Assembly: GCF_001787335.1 (NCBI RefSeq)
Contig: NZ_CP014674.1
Span: forward strand, 1,134,501-1,198,500
Direction: 5' to 3'
DNA: 64,000 bases
From: Kozakia baliensis
GTDB lineage: Bacteria; Pseudomonadota; Alphaproteobacteria; Acetobacterales; Acetobacteraceae
The notes beneath the pieces are model-generated. The model was given only the letters and a program-made list of their open reading frames with translations. It was not told the origin of the DNA and ran no database searches. The position numbers were made by a program, and so were the translations under genes. Each line of letters opens with the position of its first letter. The first letter of the stretch is position 1. Positions 52,301 through 62,117 of this stretch are shown piece by piece.

Positions 52301-53391
52301 GTCGTGTGATTCCCCTGATAAATGCGTCCACGCCACTGTGTCGGGTAACCGAGTTTTTGTGCGATGAAGGACTGCCACTGCAAGATAAGCAAAAGCGCTA
52401 CGCCCAATGGGCTCAACAAAACGCTACGCCAGTTTTGGTGGAATTTAACGGCAAGAAGCGCGCGGAAAGCCAAGCTGGCCAAGCGTGCGAGCCACAGGGT
52501 CGCAGAAGAGCGACATACGAACGGCACGATATGCGCCGTTGCGAGAAGGGCAGTCCAGATCGGCAGACCGACGGGTGTGGCCAGACCTTCCGTTGCGTTC
52601 TTTCTGAAACCCGACCAGACTTCGTGATTACGGCGATACATCCGGCAGATGGAAATCGGGGTTGCGTCGATAAGAGCTGTTCGATGGCCGCCCTGGCGGA
52701 AAGCTTTGGCAAGGGCCATGCCGTCATGCAGCCGATTACGGATGGTTTCATGCCCTCCGACAGCATGATAGGCTTTCGCATCGACCATAATGAGTTGTCC
52801 GCAAGCCGCAGTGAAAGCCGTGCGTGCGCCTTGATCGAGGAAAAGCGGTAAGTAACCCATGAGCAGAACATGAATGATTGGAATAAGCGACCATTCGAGC
52901 CATTTGATGGTAATTTGTTGAGGAACGCCGCTGATCATTCCAAGCGTTGGAGATGAACAAAGTTTTTCAGCCAAGCGCGCTATGCCGTCTGCTCGAATGC
53001 GCACATCCGCATCCAGGAAAAGCAGGATATCGTAGCGTGCTGCTTCCGCAAGTTGAGAACAGGCATGGTTTTTCCCGCACCAATTGGCGGGCAGAGGACG
53101 AGAGGCGATAATTTTTACCCGTGTATCTGTATATTCACGTACAATATTGCCTGTGCCATCTGTTGAGTGATCATCGAGCACGATCAATTCGAGTTCTACG
53201 TTTCGGGACGCCAGGATGGCTTCTATCGCACCTCGGATGGTTGCCGCTTCATTGCGCGCTGGGATCAGAACCGAAACACTCCGCGCGCGTGTGGACGCGG
53301 GCGGTGGGCGTAGGAAAAACAAATTTCCTATGGAAACGGTGAGCGGAAGGGCTGCCGCCAAAAGAATAATTTTCTCGATGAGAGGCTTCAT
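52297..53391 (-). CDS. crtQ: GT2 glycosyltransferase, CrtQ-like (C30 carotenoid acid glycosylation)
   Basis: The start at ATG 53391 (MKPLIEKIILLAAAL) overlaps the acyltransferase stop. A membrane anchor, then a GT2 domain (VSVLIPARNEAATIRGAIEAI, LDDHSTDGTG, LFLDADVRI with the DxD motif, ACGQLIMVDAKAYHAVGGHE) and C-terminal hydrophobic helices are visible. CrtQ transfers a sugar to a diaponeurosporenoic-acid-type carotenoid. Context with two CrtI-family oxidoreductases, an acyltransferase and an aldehyde dehydrogenase supports this. Confidence 0.82.
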   Translation of the reverse strand: MKPLIEKIILLAAALPLTVSIGNLFFLRPPPASTRARSVSVLIPARNEAATIRGAIEAILASRNVELELIVLDDHSTDGTGNIVREYTDTRVKIIASRPLPANWCGKNHACSQLAEAARYDILLFLDADVRIRADGIARLAEKLCSSPTLGMISGVPQQITIKWLEWSLIPIIHVLLMGYLPLFLDQGARTAFTAACGQLIMVDAKAYHAVGGHETIRNRLHDGMALAKAFRQGGHRTALIDATPISICRMYRRNHEVWSGFRKNATEGLATPVGLPIWTALLATAHIVPFVCRSSATLWLARLASLAFRALLAVKFHQNWRSVLLSPLGVALLLILQWQSFIAQKLGYPTQWRGRIYQGNHTT

Positions 53392-54149
53392 GGCGTGTGC
53401 CGGGCCTGAAATTTGTGTCCCTGGCTCCATGCACGTAGTCTGCGGAAACTATCGTAAATTCCGCCGATTCCTGCGCTTCCGCGCTCGAGGATTTTGAAGC
53501 AATCCGGATCTCGGGTAAGGCTTTTTTTGGCTAGTGTATCCATCGTCGTTGTGAGGGCATCTTCGATGCTTTTTCTGATATCGTTGATCGAATCTTTGGA
53601 AAAATCCTGGTATTTTAAGGGAGCTCCAAATTGGAGAAGCGCTTCAGGTCGGCTCTCGGACCAGAAAACATATTCAATGGCCAAAGGAACGACCGAAACG
53701 CCGGGAATACGTTTGATCAGATGCGCGATGCCCGGCTCTAGTTCTAACGGGCGCACCCGGGAATCCACAAAACGCCCTTGTGCCGTAATCCAGAGGATAT
53801 GCTTGGAATTCAGCACATGTTCAGAGGTTTTAAGAAAGCGCCGGATCGATTGAAAATCATTCGGGTCGAGAGGGATTAGTCCGGCACGTCCTAGCAAGGG
53901 ATACTGCTTTAGCGCTTGCGCATCGATCGGGCCGAAACCTTGCTGCGTTCCAAAAAAATATTGCTGAAGAAAAGCGAAGAGCGCCGGGTCCCACCAGCTT
54001 GTATGATTGGAACAGATGATGACGGGCGTATTATCTGCGATATCGGGCTTGTCTCCACAAAGGCGCACGGCGTTGAAGTGGCGCAGCACGCTTCGGCGCA
54101 TAGCATGAAGCACGAGGAAGGCGATAAGAGGATGACGTCCCGCAATCAT
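53388..54149 (-). CDS. 1-acyl-glycerol-phosphate-acyltransferase-like protein (carotenoid acylation)
   Basis: The start at ATG 54149 (MIAGRHPLIAFLVLHAM) overlaps the desaturase stop by 4 nt and gives 253 residues. The PlsC-type motif NHTSWWDPAL (H-x4-D) and the LELEPGIAHLIKR and VVPLAIEYVFW blocks are present. In C30 clusters such enzymes are proposed to esterify the sugar of the carotenoid glycoside with a fatty acid. It acts at the inner membrane. Confidence 0.78.
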   Translation of the reverse strand: MIAGRHPLIAFLVLHAMRRSVLRHFNAVRLCGDKPDIADNTPVIICSNHTSWWDPALFAFLQQYFFGTQQGFGPIDAQALKQYPLLGRAGLIPLDPNDFQSIRRFLKTSEHVLNSKHILWITAQGRFVDSRVRPLELEPGIAHLIKRIPGVSVVPLAIEYVFWSESRPEALLQFGAPLKYQDFSKDSINDIRKSIEDALTTTMDTLAKKSLTRDPDCFKILERGSAGIGGIYDSFRRLRAWSQGHKFQARHTP

Positions 54150-55693
54150 ATAGAAAGAGCCTGCGGTGTCTGCGCCTCGGACAAATCCCGATCCGCGCAA
54201 TCGGCTGCGATCCAGCCGGACATGAGCGCCATCGGCATACCGGCGCCGGGGTGAGACGCGCCGCCTGCAAGATAAAGGCCATCCAGTTCCTTTACCCGAT
54301 TGGCGGGCTTGAAAGCGCCGTTGAGGCGCCCATGACTGGCGAGGCCATAGATAGCGCCCCGCAATGGCGAATAGCGGTCATGTATATCTTGGGGTGTTAG
54401 ATGATGCTCGACGCGAATACGACTTTCGATATCCGTCATCCCAGCGCAGTTTTTGAGCTTATCGAGAATGATTTGACGATAGCGGGGGAAGAGTTCCGTC
54501 CAATTTTGCCCACGGCGAATATAGGGCACATGTGTGAGCACATAGAGCGCTTCGCCGCCTGAGGGCGCAACGGCCGGATCGGTCCCCGCAGGCGCGGCAA
54601 GATAACATGTCGGATCTTCCGCCGGGACGCCGCGCCGATAAATGGAATCGAATTCCTCATGCGGATCACGTGAAAAAACGAAATCATGATGTGCAAGATG
54701 CTCGTAACGGCGGTCCAAACCCAAATAAAGCACCACCCCCGAGCAGGCCGGACGTCGCCGCCCCCATTTCCGCTCGAATTTCTTAGTGTCCACGCCTTTC
54801 ACCAATTCCCGCATGGTACGAACGCTGTCCATATTGGAGATGACGGCATCGGCCGCAATCGTCTCGCCCGTTACGGTTTCCACGCCTGCCGCACGGCCAT
54901 TCCGCTTGAGGATATGGCGTATGCGTGTGGAAGGACGGAATTTGACTCCGAGTTCTTCTGCGAGTTTTGCCAACGCTTCTGGCACGGCGCGTGTGCCCCC
55001 CATGGGATACCAAACGCCGTCATTCACTTGCATATGGGCGATACCCGTGAGAACGGCGGGCGCTTGTTGGGGGTTGGAGCCGACATATTGCGTGAAGTGG
55101 TCCAACATTTGAGCGGACCGCTCGTCCTTAACGCGCCGCCGGATTTCCCTGGCCAATGTAGAGTCCATGCGCAGCGCTAGCACGTCGCGTAAGGTGGAGG
55201 GGTTGAAGCTTGAGCCGAGATCCAGTGTGTCTCCGATGCCGCCGACCGATTTCCAGAAAAAGAAACGCTCCGATATTTGGTGAAGATGCTCGCTGGCGGC
55301 GATCAACTCACGATAGCCTGCTCCATCTCCCCCAGATAAGGAGTCCAGACGTTGCGCCATGATATCGACGTTCTCGCAAAGATCGATTTGCGTTCCGTCC
55401 TCGAAAAAACAGCGCCATTGCGGATCGAGCCGCCGCAGATCGAGCCGGTCGGACATGCGAACGCCTGCCTCGGAAAAAACGCGCTCCAGCACACGAGGAA
55501 CCGTTAGGATCGTCGGCCCCATATCGAAACGAAATCCGTCTTTCCGCCACTCCGCCGCCTTGCCGCCGAGCCATTCATTCGCTTCGCAAACAGTAACGTT
55601 ATTGCCACGTGCGGCCAAAGTGCAGGCGGCGGCAAGCCCGCCAAGGCCCGCGCCGATAACGACGACATGTGGAGCATGGTCACGCGATGTCAT
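54146..55693 (-). CDS. CrtI-family carotenoid oxidoreductase, CrtP/CrtN-like
   Basis: The 515-residue protein has the FAD motif VVVIGAGLGGLAAACTLAARG and the C-terminal CrtI signature GLYLAGGASHPGAGMPMALMSGW. It is paralogous to the gene upstream, with which it overlaps by 14 nt. In the C30 route one paralogue desaturates the squalene-derived backbone and the other oxidises the terminal methyls. Which does which cannot be settled by eye; order and similarity make this one the likelier oxidase. Confidence 0.82.
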   Translation of the reverse strand: MTSRDHAPHVVVIGAGLGGLAAACTLAARGNNVTVCEANEWLGGKAAEWRKDGFRFDMGPTILTVPRVLERVFSEAGVRMSDRLDLRRLDPQWRCFFEDGTQIDLCENVDIMAQRLDSLSGGDGAGYRELIAASEHLHQISERFFFWKSVGGIGDTLDLGSSFNPSTLRDVLALRMDSTLAREIRRRVKDERSAQMLDHFTQYVGSNPQQAPAVLTGIAHMQVNDGVWYPMGGTRAVPEALAKLAEELGVKFRPSTRIRHILKRNGRAAGVETVTGETIAADAVISNMDSVRTMRELVKGVDTKKFERKWGRRRPACSGVVLYLGLDRRYEHLAHHDFVFSRDPHEEFDSIYRRGVPAEDPTCYLAAPAGTDPAVAPSGGEALYVLTHVPYIRRGQNWTELFPRYRQIILDKLKNCAGMTDIESRIRVEHHLTPQDIHDRYSPLRGAIYGLASHGRLNGAFKPANRVKELDGLYLAGGASHPGAGMPMALMSGWIAADCADRDLSEAQTPQALSI

Positions 55694-57263
55694 GAGTGGG
55701 ATATCTCTTAAAGGAGAAAAAAGGCATTCTTTCGCGCGCTTTTTGCGGAGCGAGGTCTTGAACTAGAAGATTGCTGCTAATGCGTGCACCTTCGAAAATA
55801 ACAGGCAGGCCGCTTCCAGGATGCGTGCCCCCGCCAACCAGATAAATGCCCTTGATATCTTCAAAACGATTATGCGGGCGGCGATGCAGCATCTGCCCCA
55901 GATTATGGGCAAGATTGAAAACCGCGCCACGATGGACGTCATAATCGTCTTCCCAATTTTGAGGCGTGATGATTTTTTCAAAACGGATACGCGGTTCGAT
56001 ATCGCCAAACCCCGCATCTTTGAGGCGTGCCAGAACGAGCGTACGCGCCTGTCGGGTAAGCGACTCATCCCATACCAAGGATTTTTCCTTCAAATGCCCA
56101 ACTGGCATAAGGGCATAAAGCGTAGAGTGACCGACAGGAGCTTGTGTCGGGTCTGTAACGCCTGCATTTTGGACGTATAGGGAAGGACTTTCGGAAAGGA
56201 AGCGTCCGTCTTCTATCTCGGCAAAATTTTGTTCGTAATCCTTGGATAGAAAGACCGTGTGGTGACCTTGCTCCGGTAAAGCACCTTCCAGACCGAGATA
56301 AAGCATGAAGGTGGAACAGGAATACTGCTTTTGCGCGATAACGCTATCGCGCCACCGTTTTCGGGCGCGATTGGGAACCAATTTTGTCATGGCTCGGGCA
56401 AAATCGGCATTTACGACGACGGCGTCTGCAGGCTCCATGCCACGATCGGTTATGACACCACGTGCGTGTTTTTTCTCCAAATGAAGCCTGCGGATGGGCG
56501 TATTGAACCGAAACTCGACGCCGAATTGCTTGGCCGCATGCGCCATGGCTTCCATGACGGCTTGTGTACCCCCAATGGGATGGTAGATGCCGAACTCGTG
56601 TTCCATGAAGCCGAGAATGGTGAACAGGCTTGGGCACCGATAGGGTGACATGCCCAAATATTTGCTCTGAAAGGAAAAGGCGAGCCGTGTACGCGGGTCT
56701 TTGAAGTAACGACCAAGATCTTGGTCTACGGAACGATGGGGGCGCAGCAACGGCAAAGCGCGTAACATGTCCAGCCTGAACACGTCGCGTAGGGAATTGA
56801 ACGGGCGTTGAAGCACGGGGCCGAAAAGGCTGAGTTTTTTGCGGTTTTCATCAATGAAAGAAGCCACGTTTTCAGCATCCTGAGTGCTGATTTTCGCGAT
56901 CTCGTCCTTCAAGCGGGAGAGGTGGCGGCTGATGCGTAGCTTAGGGCCACCCTCGAAGTGGAGATCATAGTGATCGTCCAGGCGCTCGAGCGTCGCTTCC
57001 CGGTCGAAATCCAGCCCACATTGCCGGAATAAAGAACGTAGAATTTCGGGATAGAGGAAAAATGTTGGCCCGACATCGAAGCGAAAACCTTCGGCTTCAA
57101 TCGCGCCCGAGCGTCCTCCGATCCGTTCGTGGCGTTCATAGACTGTGACGTCTGCACCCGCATGACCAAGCAACATAGCAGCAGCCAAACCACCGGGACC
57201 GGCACCTATAATGGCTACTTTTTTTGAGCTTAACGGCCTCAAATCAGGCCCTCCAATGGGCAA
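55680..57263 (-). CDS. crtN: CrtI-family dehydrosqualene/apophytoene desaturase, CrtN-like
   Basis: The 527-residue protein has the FAD motif VAIIGAGPGGLAAAMLLGHAG, EGFRFDVGPTFFLYPEILRSLF and the C-terminal IYLVGGGTHPGSGLPVIFEGARI. It is the first gene of the minus-strand carotenoid operon. Acetobacteraceae make C30 carotenoids from squalene (HpnCDE route); no phytoene or dehydrosqualene synthase gene is in the window, in line with that route. Confidence 0.82.
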   Translation of the reverse strand: MPIGGPDLRPLSSKKVAIIGAGPGGLAAAMLLGHAGADVTVYERHERIGGRSGAIEAEGFRFDVGPTFFLYPEILRSLFRQCGLDFDREATLERLDDHYDLHFEGGPKLRISRHLSRLKDEIAKISTQDAENVASFIDENRKKLSLFGPVLQRPFNSLRDVFRLDMLRALPLLRPHRSVDQDLGRYFKDPRTRLAFSFQSKYLGMSPYRCPSLFTILGFMEHEFGIYHPIGGTQAVMEAMAHAAKQFGVEFRFNTPIRRLHLEKKHARGVITDRGMEPADAVVVNADFARAMTKLVPNRARKRWRDSVIAQKQYSCSTFMLYLGLEGALPEQGHHTVFLSKDYEQNFAEIEDGRFLSESPSLYVQNAGVTDPTQAPVGHSTLYALMPVGHLKEKSLVWDESLTRQARTLVLARLKDAGFGDIEPRIRFEKIITPQNWEDDYDVHRGAVFNLAHNLGQMLHRRPHNRFEDIKGIYLVGGGTHPGSGLPVIFEGARISSNLLVQDLAPQKARERMPFFSFKRYPTHDIA

Positions 57264-57397
57264 GTATTTTCATTCTGGGACACAGATTGAACGCCGAGAA
57301 GCGATAAAAAGCTGAACAGGCTGTATCGGCAGATGCAACGATCTCTTCTGGAGAAAGTTCTCTTTTCTTCCAACAATGTTGAAAGAATATTTCTCTC
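57264..57397. promoter_or_regulatory. Divergent promoter region between crtN-like and aldehyde dehydrogenase genes
   Basis: The 134 bp between divergent starts should contain both promoters. No clear dyad or consensus pair stood out. Confidence 0.4.
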
Positions 57398-58669
57398 GTG
57401 AAGAACATATTCGATGACGAAAGCGAGAGCGTCTCTCGGTTGCGCGAAGCCGCCTCTTTATGGGCGGATGTGCCGATAAGACGACGGATCAAGATCGTCC
57501 GGCGTTTCGAGCGATATCTGACGAAGCATGTTGGGGAGTTGAGGCGTTTTCTACCGGAACGACCCTTCGCGCAGACGATCGTTGCAGAGTTTCTTCCGTT
57601 GCAAGCCGCCTGTCGCTTTCTGAGCCGTGAAGCAGCGCCTTTGCTCAAGCCTCACGCACTCGGCTGGCGTGGCCGTCCTTTCTGGCTGATCGGCACATCC
57701 GCCATTGTGGAGAGACGGCCTTTCGGCGTTGTTCTCATCCTGGGGCCGGGAAATTATCCGTTGATGTTGCCCGGCATCCAGATATTGCAAGCTTTGGTCG
57801 CAGGTAATGCGGTCGCGTTCAAGCCCGCGCCGGGATATGATGCGCTGGCGCATTTTTTGTTGAGTTTGCTGAAGAAATCCGGCCTGCCTGCCAGTCTCGT
57901 TCGACTTCTGCCCAGCGATCAAAGCTCGGAGCTATTGAAAACGCGTTACGACCTGGTTGTGCTGACGGGATCGGCAAATACGGGTAGAGACGTGGCCTTA
58001 AAGGCGGCAAAAACCCTGACGCCGACCATCATGGAACTTTCCGGCGTGGATGCGGTTTTCGTGCTGCCCGACGCCGATTTGAGTTTGGTCGCTCGGGCGC
58101 TGGCGTTCGGTTCTTCCTTAAACCATGGGGCGACCTGCATTGCGCCGCATCGCGTGTTCGTTACGCCCCAAAACATCGAACCTCTGGCACAGGCGTTGAG
58201 GGCGACGTTAAAACGAAAAAGCGCCAATTCCCCTTCTGGCAGCACCAAACAACTGGCTGCGGCAATCGAGCGGGCAGGGGGGCGTGCGGAATTTATCGGC
58301 GGCGTTGCGTTATTGCGTATCGATCATCAAACCATTGATCTCCTCAATATCGATATCTTTCAGCCTTGGCTCGCGCTCGTGGAAGTTGCTTCAATGGAGG
58401 AAGCGGTCCAACTTGATCGGCGCTCCGACTACGCACTGGGCGCGAGCCTTTTTGGACCGGAACAGGAATGCGAGATGCTTGCGCGTCGTCTCGCGGCAGG
58501 TTCCATTTGCATCAACGATCTTATTGTGCCGACCGCCGATCCACGGCTCCCGTTCGGTGGAAAAAAGAACAGCGGATGGGGCGTAACGCGCGGCCGTGAA
58601 GGCCTGTTGGCCATGACGCGGCCCGTCGCCATTTCCAAACGACATCGCTTTGCGTTTCATTTGCGTTGA
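57398..58669 (+). CDS. Aldehyde dehydrogenase-family enzyme of the carotenoid cluster (AldH/CrtNc-like)
   Basis: The 423-residue protein is somewhat short for the family (about 460-500). The catalytic Cys is in LNHGATCIAPHRVFV, the general-base Glu in TIMELSGVDAVFVLPDAD, and the cofactor region in VVLTGSANTGRDV. The C-terminal LPFGGKKNSGWGVTRGREGL is typical. In C30 clusters it oxidises diaponeurosporenal-type aldehydes to the acids that CrtQ glycosylates. The start is a GTG with weak SD (GAAAGAA); an earlier start is not open. Confidence 0.83.
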   Translation: MKNIFDDESESVSRLREAASLWADVPIRRRIKIVRRFERYLTKHVGELRRFLPERPFAQTIVAEFLPLQAACRFLSREAAPLLKPHALGWRGRPFWLIGTSAIVERRPFGVVLILGPGNYPLMLPGIQILQALVAGNAVAFKPAPGYDALAHFLLSLLKKSGLPASLVRLLPSDQSSELLKTRYDLVVLTGSANTGRDVALKAAKTLTPTIMELSGVDAVFVLPDADLSLVARALAFGSSLNHGATCIAPHRVFVTPQNIEPLAQALRATLKRKSANSPSGSTKQLAAAIERAGGRAEFIGGVALLRIDHQTIDLLNIDIFQPWLALVEVASMEEAVQLDRRSDYALGASLFGPEQECEMLARRLAAGSICINDLIVPTADPRLPFGGKKNSGWGVTRGREGLLAMTRPVAISKRHRFAFHLR

Positions 58670-59160
58670 GAAAGAGCGACCAGTTTCGTTTCCGTCAAAG
58701 CAGGAGGCTACTCAATGACCGATCCTAAAAGCCGTCATGATCTTCAAAGAAGACGAACGGACATTCATCTCTCATTGCACCATGAGCACGCGGAGCAATG
58801 GGCGACGATCGGTCGACACACATACGGGCACCCTCTGATCCAAGAAGCTGGAACGGCTACGCTGAAAATTGGGTCATATTGCTCCATTGCGGATCAGGTC
58901 GTCTTGATATTGGGCAATCATGCGGTCGATACGGTAACGACCTATCCTTTTCGCACGCTGAACAAAATTTGGGACGGTGCTTCTCAGGCAGAAGACGATC
59001 ATAGAACGGCAGGGATCAGCATCGGTCATGATGTATGGATCGGATTTCGTGCGATCATCCTGCCTGGCGTTACGATCGGCGATGGCGCGGTGATCGGGGC
59101 AGGGGCCATCGTGACGAAAGACGTGATCTTGTACCGAGAGCGCAAGCAATTTTTCCGGTT

Positions 59161-60498
59161 TCAGGAGTTCTTTTCGATCCGATTGGAACGACGTCCTGCT
59201 CTGATGTTTTCTCCGACAGTATAGCGCTCCAGAATGATGGCTTTTGCTTCACAGAGGGTGATGCTGTTTCCCTCCCTGTCGCGCACTTCATAAGGCTTTC
59301 CTCGTTTGAGAACGCTGAAGATCCGGTTCACAATACGATTGGCAACGGCACATAAAGCCTGTTTGTGATGATGACCTTTCGCCGTCATCAGCCTCCAATA
59401 AAGTTCTGCCAGTTCAGGATCTGTTTTTCGTGCCGTATCAGCAGCAAGATAAAGTGCATGTTTGATGCGGTTATTGCCACCCTGGGTCAGGGTCTGGCCC
59501 GCTCGCTCCACACCACCACTATCAGCCCTCCGGGGAAACAGGCCACAAAAACCCCGTAAATGTTTTTCGGAATGAAACCGCTCAATGTTCTGCAAGATAC
59601 CAATCAGGGTCGGCGCAAGATGTCGGCCGACACCCGGAATACTGAGCAGAAGAGCCTGTGGGTCGAGGTGTTTGTAGAGATCGGCAATATGCTGCTCAAG
59701 ATCTCCAACTATTTGAATTTTCTTCAGAACATTCTCAATTTCCGTCGCAATTTCGAATTGCAGTTCCGAAAAATCAATGTGTGCCCCATGAAGGTTCTGG
59801 GCGTATTGCGCCGCTTCACGTAACCCTGTGATCAGCGTTTCCACAAAGGGCCCACTGCGCGGATGGTTCCCTCCTGCATGGGCTGCAACATATTTGGCGA
59901 GTGTCGTACGACGCGCCTTCAAAACATCCGAGGGGTGAAACCATTTCTGCAACAGGGCCAAAGAGAGCCGTGTTCCTAAGTCGGGCAAGACTGCTTCAAG
60001 CCTGGGAGATGCCCAACGAATGAGATCAAGCAGGCGCCGCCTGGCATCTGCGACCTCGTTCTGAAAGCGGCTTCTCTGTTTGGTTAGACGTTGAAGAGCG
60101 TGGCTTCGCGGATCCGGAATGTGGACTGGATCAAGACGTGGTCCACCAAATGACGGTATGGCCGCCAGGATCTGGGCATCAGCCATATCCGTTTTGGCGT
60201 GTTCGGAAAGGTAACGGCGTAGAGCCTTGACCCGTTTTCCCTTGACGCGAGCCACGGTGACGCCAGCATCTGCAAGATGGTGGGCAACAGGAAACCAGCT
60301 CATGCCGGTTGGCTCCATGATGGCCTGAATGTGGTCATCCGCCCTCAGCCCCATCACGGCTGTCTGAACAAAAGCGGCGAGTGAAGGCTGATCGTGCCTG
60401 AAACGAATTGCACGGCCATTAGGGCGGCCATCGTCATAGATCTGAGCGAGGTGATCTCCGCGAATGGCCAGATCAATACCAATGGTACGGAATGTCAT
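59161..60498 (-). CDS. IS110-family DEDD transposase/recombinase
   Basis: The 445-residue protein has an N-terminal RuvC-like DEDD domain ([46 protein letters not shown]), a coiled-coil middle and the C-terminal transposase domain with [33 protein letters not shown] and [13 protein letters not shown]. It is intact and complete. IS110 recombinases use an RNA encoded in the element's non-coding end to choose target and donor. Confidence 0.93.
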   Translation of the reverse strand: MTFRTIGIDLAIRGDHLAQIYDDGRPNGRAIRFRHDQPSLAAFVQTAVMGLRADDHIQAIMEPTGMSWFPVAHHLADAGVTVARVKGKRVKALRRYLSEHAKTDMADAQILAAIPSFGGPRLDPVHIPDPRSHALQRLTKQRSRFQNEVADARRRLLDLIRWASPRLEAVLPDLGTRLSLALLQKWFHPSDVLKARRTTLAKYVAAHAGGNHPRSGPFVETLITGLREAAQYAQNLHGAHIDFSELQFEIATEIENVLKKIQIVGDLEQHIADLYKHLDPQALLLSIPGVGRHLAPTLIGILQNIERFHSEKHLRGFCGLFPRRADSGGVERAGQTLTQGGNNRIKHALYLAADTARKTDPELAELYWRLMTAKGHHHKQALCAVANRIVNRIFSVLKRGKPYEVRDREGNSITLCEAKAIILERYTVGENIRAGRRSNRIEKNS

Positions 60499-60826
60499 GG
60501 TCGGTCCTTTCTGGTGAGGGAACCAACGCTACGGTCACAGTCAGGTGTGTCATTCGTGGCCGATCAACTTCACTCAAAGCAGACGCCACAATCATGTTAC
60601 TCTTGCCCCGTCAGCGCGGCCGGACCGGGTTCATGCTTCACAAAAGACGAGACGATCGGCGGATCTCTCAGGGACTTCAGCCCCGAACCGGCCTGGTTCG
60701 TTCTGAGAGTATAGACCCGGTTCCCGGCATGCCGGGAACCGGGTCTGATCCACAAGCACGTCTCCGAAGCCTGTGCTTCTCCGACTTTCTCCATGGCATC
60801 AAACCCGGCCCCGCTATCGATACCTG
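60499..60826 (-). ncRNA. IS110 non-coding end, candidate bridge RNA region
   Basis: 328 nt upstream of the transposase lie inside the element. They contain a perfect 34-nt palindrome (60713-60746, arm AGACCCGGTTCCCGGCA). A second nested hairpin has CTCTCAG (60665-60671) pairing with CTGAGAG (60703-60709), enclosing CGAACC/GGTTCG with internal loops. In the IS110 group the bridge RNA is transcribed from the end preceding the transposase in the same direction, which fits. Exact RNA limits are not determined. Confidence 0.6.
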
Positions 60827-61072
60827 CCGCCTTACGCCATCCATGCCGGGAACCCGGCTAAGTTCATTCGATACCGCTTCTCGCCGGAAATCATTGATGA
60901 ATTTCTGAAAATCGGATGGTGGAATTGGGAGGAGGAGAAGGTCAATACCCTTACGCCGGAACTTCTGTCACGGGATATCGAAGCATTCGTGCGGGCGCAT
61001 CGAACCGATAGGAAGTGAGACGCTTATTTCCATATCGCCGATAGTGTCAGACGACCGGAAGGAAGCATTTTC

Positions 61073-62104
61073 ATGCCTGAAATACCCACTCACAATCGCC
61101 GGATAGTTCTAGCATCACGCCCCCAGGGCGCGCCCGTCCCTGAAAATTTCCGGTTGGAAACGCAACCAATTGCTCAGCCAGCAGCAGGCCAGGTTTTATT
61201 GCGAACTCTCTGGCTTTCGCTCGATCCCTATATGCGTGGCCGCATGAGCGATGCTCCCTCCTACGCCGCGCCCGTTGCGATCGGGGATGTCATGGTCGGC
61301 GGGACCGTGGCGCGTGTCGAAGCCTCGAACCGGGAGGATTTCAAACCCGGCGATTTGGTGCTCAGCTATTCAGGCTGGCAGGATTGTGCCATTTCGGATG
61401 GAAAAGGCCTGACCAAGCTTCCAGCCGATTTGGCGCACCCTTCCTGGGCGCTTGGCGTGCTAGGAATGCCGGGCTTCACAGCTTGGCACGGCCTTTTAAA
61501 AATCGGCGAACCCAAAGCAGGCGAGACAGTCGTGGTGGCCGCTGCGAGCGGTGCAGTAGGGTCCGTAGTTGGACAGATCGCGAAGATCCGGGGTGCGCAC
61601 GTTGTCGGCATTGCCGGTGGCGAAAAGAAATGTCGGCATGTAACGGAAGAACTTGGTTTCGATGCGTGTATCGACCATCGCGCTGAGGATTTTCCACATT
61701 TGCTTGCGGCGTCATGTCCCAAAGGGATTGATGTTTATTATGAGAATGTCGGTGGCCCTGTGTTCGATGCCGTGGTCCCGTTACTGAATGACCATGCGCG
61801 CGTTCCTGTTTGCGGCGTGATCGCCCAATATAATGGCGACGGTACCCCGCTTTCCGGCCCAGATCGTCTGCCGTCTTTTATCGGTCTTGTGCTTCGTAAG
61901 CGACTACGCGTGCAGGGCTTTATTATTGGCGATCACTATGCGGATGAATATCAGGATTTCGCGCAAGAAATGGGGCAGTGGGTGAAGGAGGGGCGCGTTA
62001 AGTTTTTCGAGGATGTCGTCGAAGGTTTAGCGCGCGCGCCGGAAGCGTTCATTGGTTTGCTAGAGGGGAGGAACCACGGAAAGCTGGTGGTTCGCGTTTC
62101 GTAA
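61073..62104 (+). CDS. NADPH-dependent medium-chain reductase (CurA/YncB-like)
   Basis: The 343-residue zinc-independent MDR enzyme has LSLDPYMRGRMSD, VVAAASGAVGSVVGQIAKIRG (nucleotide motif), DVYYENVGGPVFDAVVPLLN and IAQYNGDGTPLSGPDRL. CurA-type enzymes reduce the double bonds of alpha,beta-unsaturated carbonyls with NADPH in the cytoplasm. It is separate from the interrupted acetyltransferase by 54 nt and ends at a bidirectional terminator. Confidence 0.88.
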   Translation: MPEIPTHNRRIVLASRPQGAPVPENFRLETQPIAQPAAGQVLLRTLWLSLDPYMRGRMSDAPSYAAPVAIGDVMVGGTVARVEASNREDFKPGDLVLSYSGWQDCAISDGKGLTKLPADLAHPSWALGVLGMPGFTAWHGLLKIGEPKAGETVVVAAASGAVGSVVGQIAKIRGAHVVGIAGGEKKCRHVTEELGFDACIDHRAEDFPHLLAASCPKGIDVYYENVGGPVFDAVVPLLNDHARVPVCGVIAQYNGDGTPLSGPDRLPSFIGLVLRKRLRVQGFIIGDHYADEYQDFAQEMGQWVKEGRVKFFEDVVEGLARAPEAFIGLLEGRNHGKLVVRVS

Positions 62105-62117
62105 AATATTCAACAGT

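Larger units (their letters stand above)
59126..60826 (-). mobile_element. IS110-family element inserted in the acetyltransferase gene
   Basis: Boundaries are inferred from the restored host frame: ...AAAGACGTG | IS | CCGCCTTACGCC... (1701 bp, uncertain by up to 2 bp because TG is present at both edges). Only about 35 nt follow the transposase stop, while 328 nt precede its start and hold strong hairpins. No target duplication or terminal inverted repeat is apparent, as usual for IS110. Confidence 0.88.
58715..61018 (+). pseudogene. CatB-type (xenobiotic) acetyltransferase split by IS110-family insertion
   Basis: The 5' part (58715-59125) encodes a left-handed beta-helix acetyltransferase ([58 protein letters not shown]). 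The 3' part (60827-61018) resumes in frame with PPYAIHAGNPAKFIRYRF and the WWNW-containing tail. Removing 59126-60826 restores one uninterrupted 200-residue frame, the normal size for CatB/Vat O-acetyltransferases. As it stands the N-terminal piece runs into IS sequence and adds about 32 foreign residues. The insertion is probably recent, as no other lesion is visible. Confidence 0.9.
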
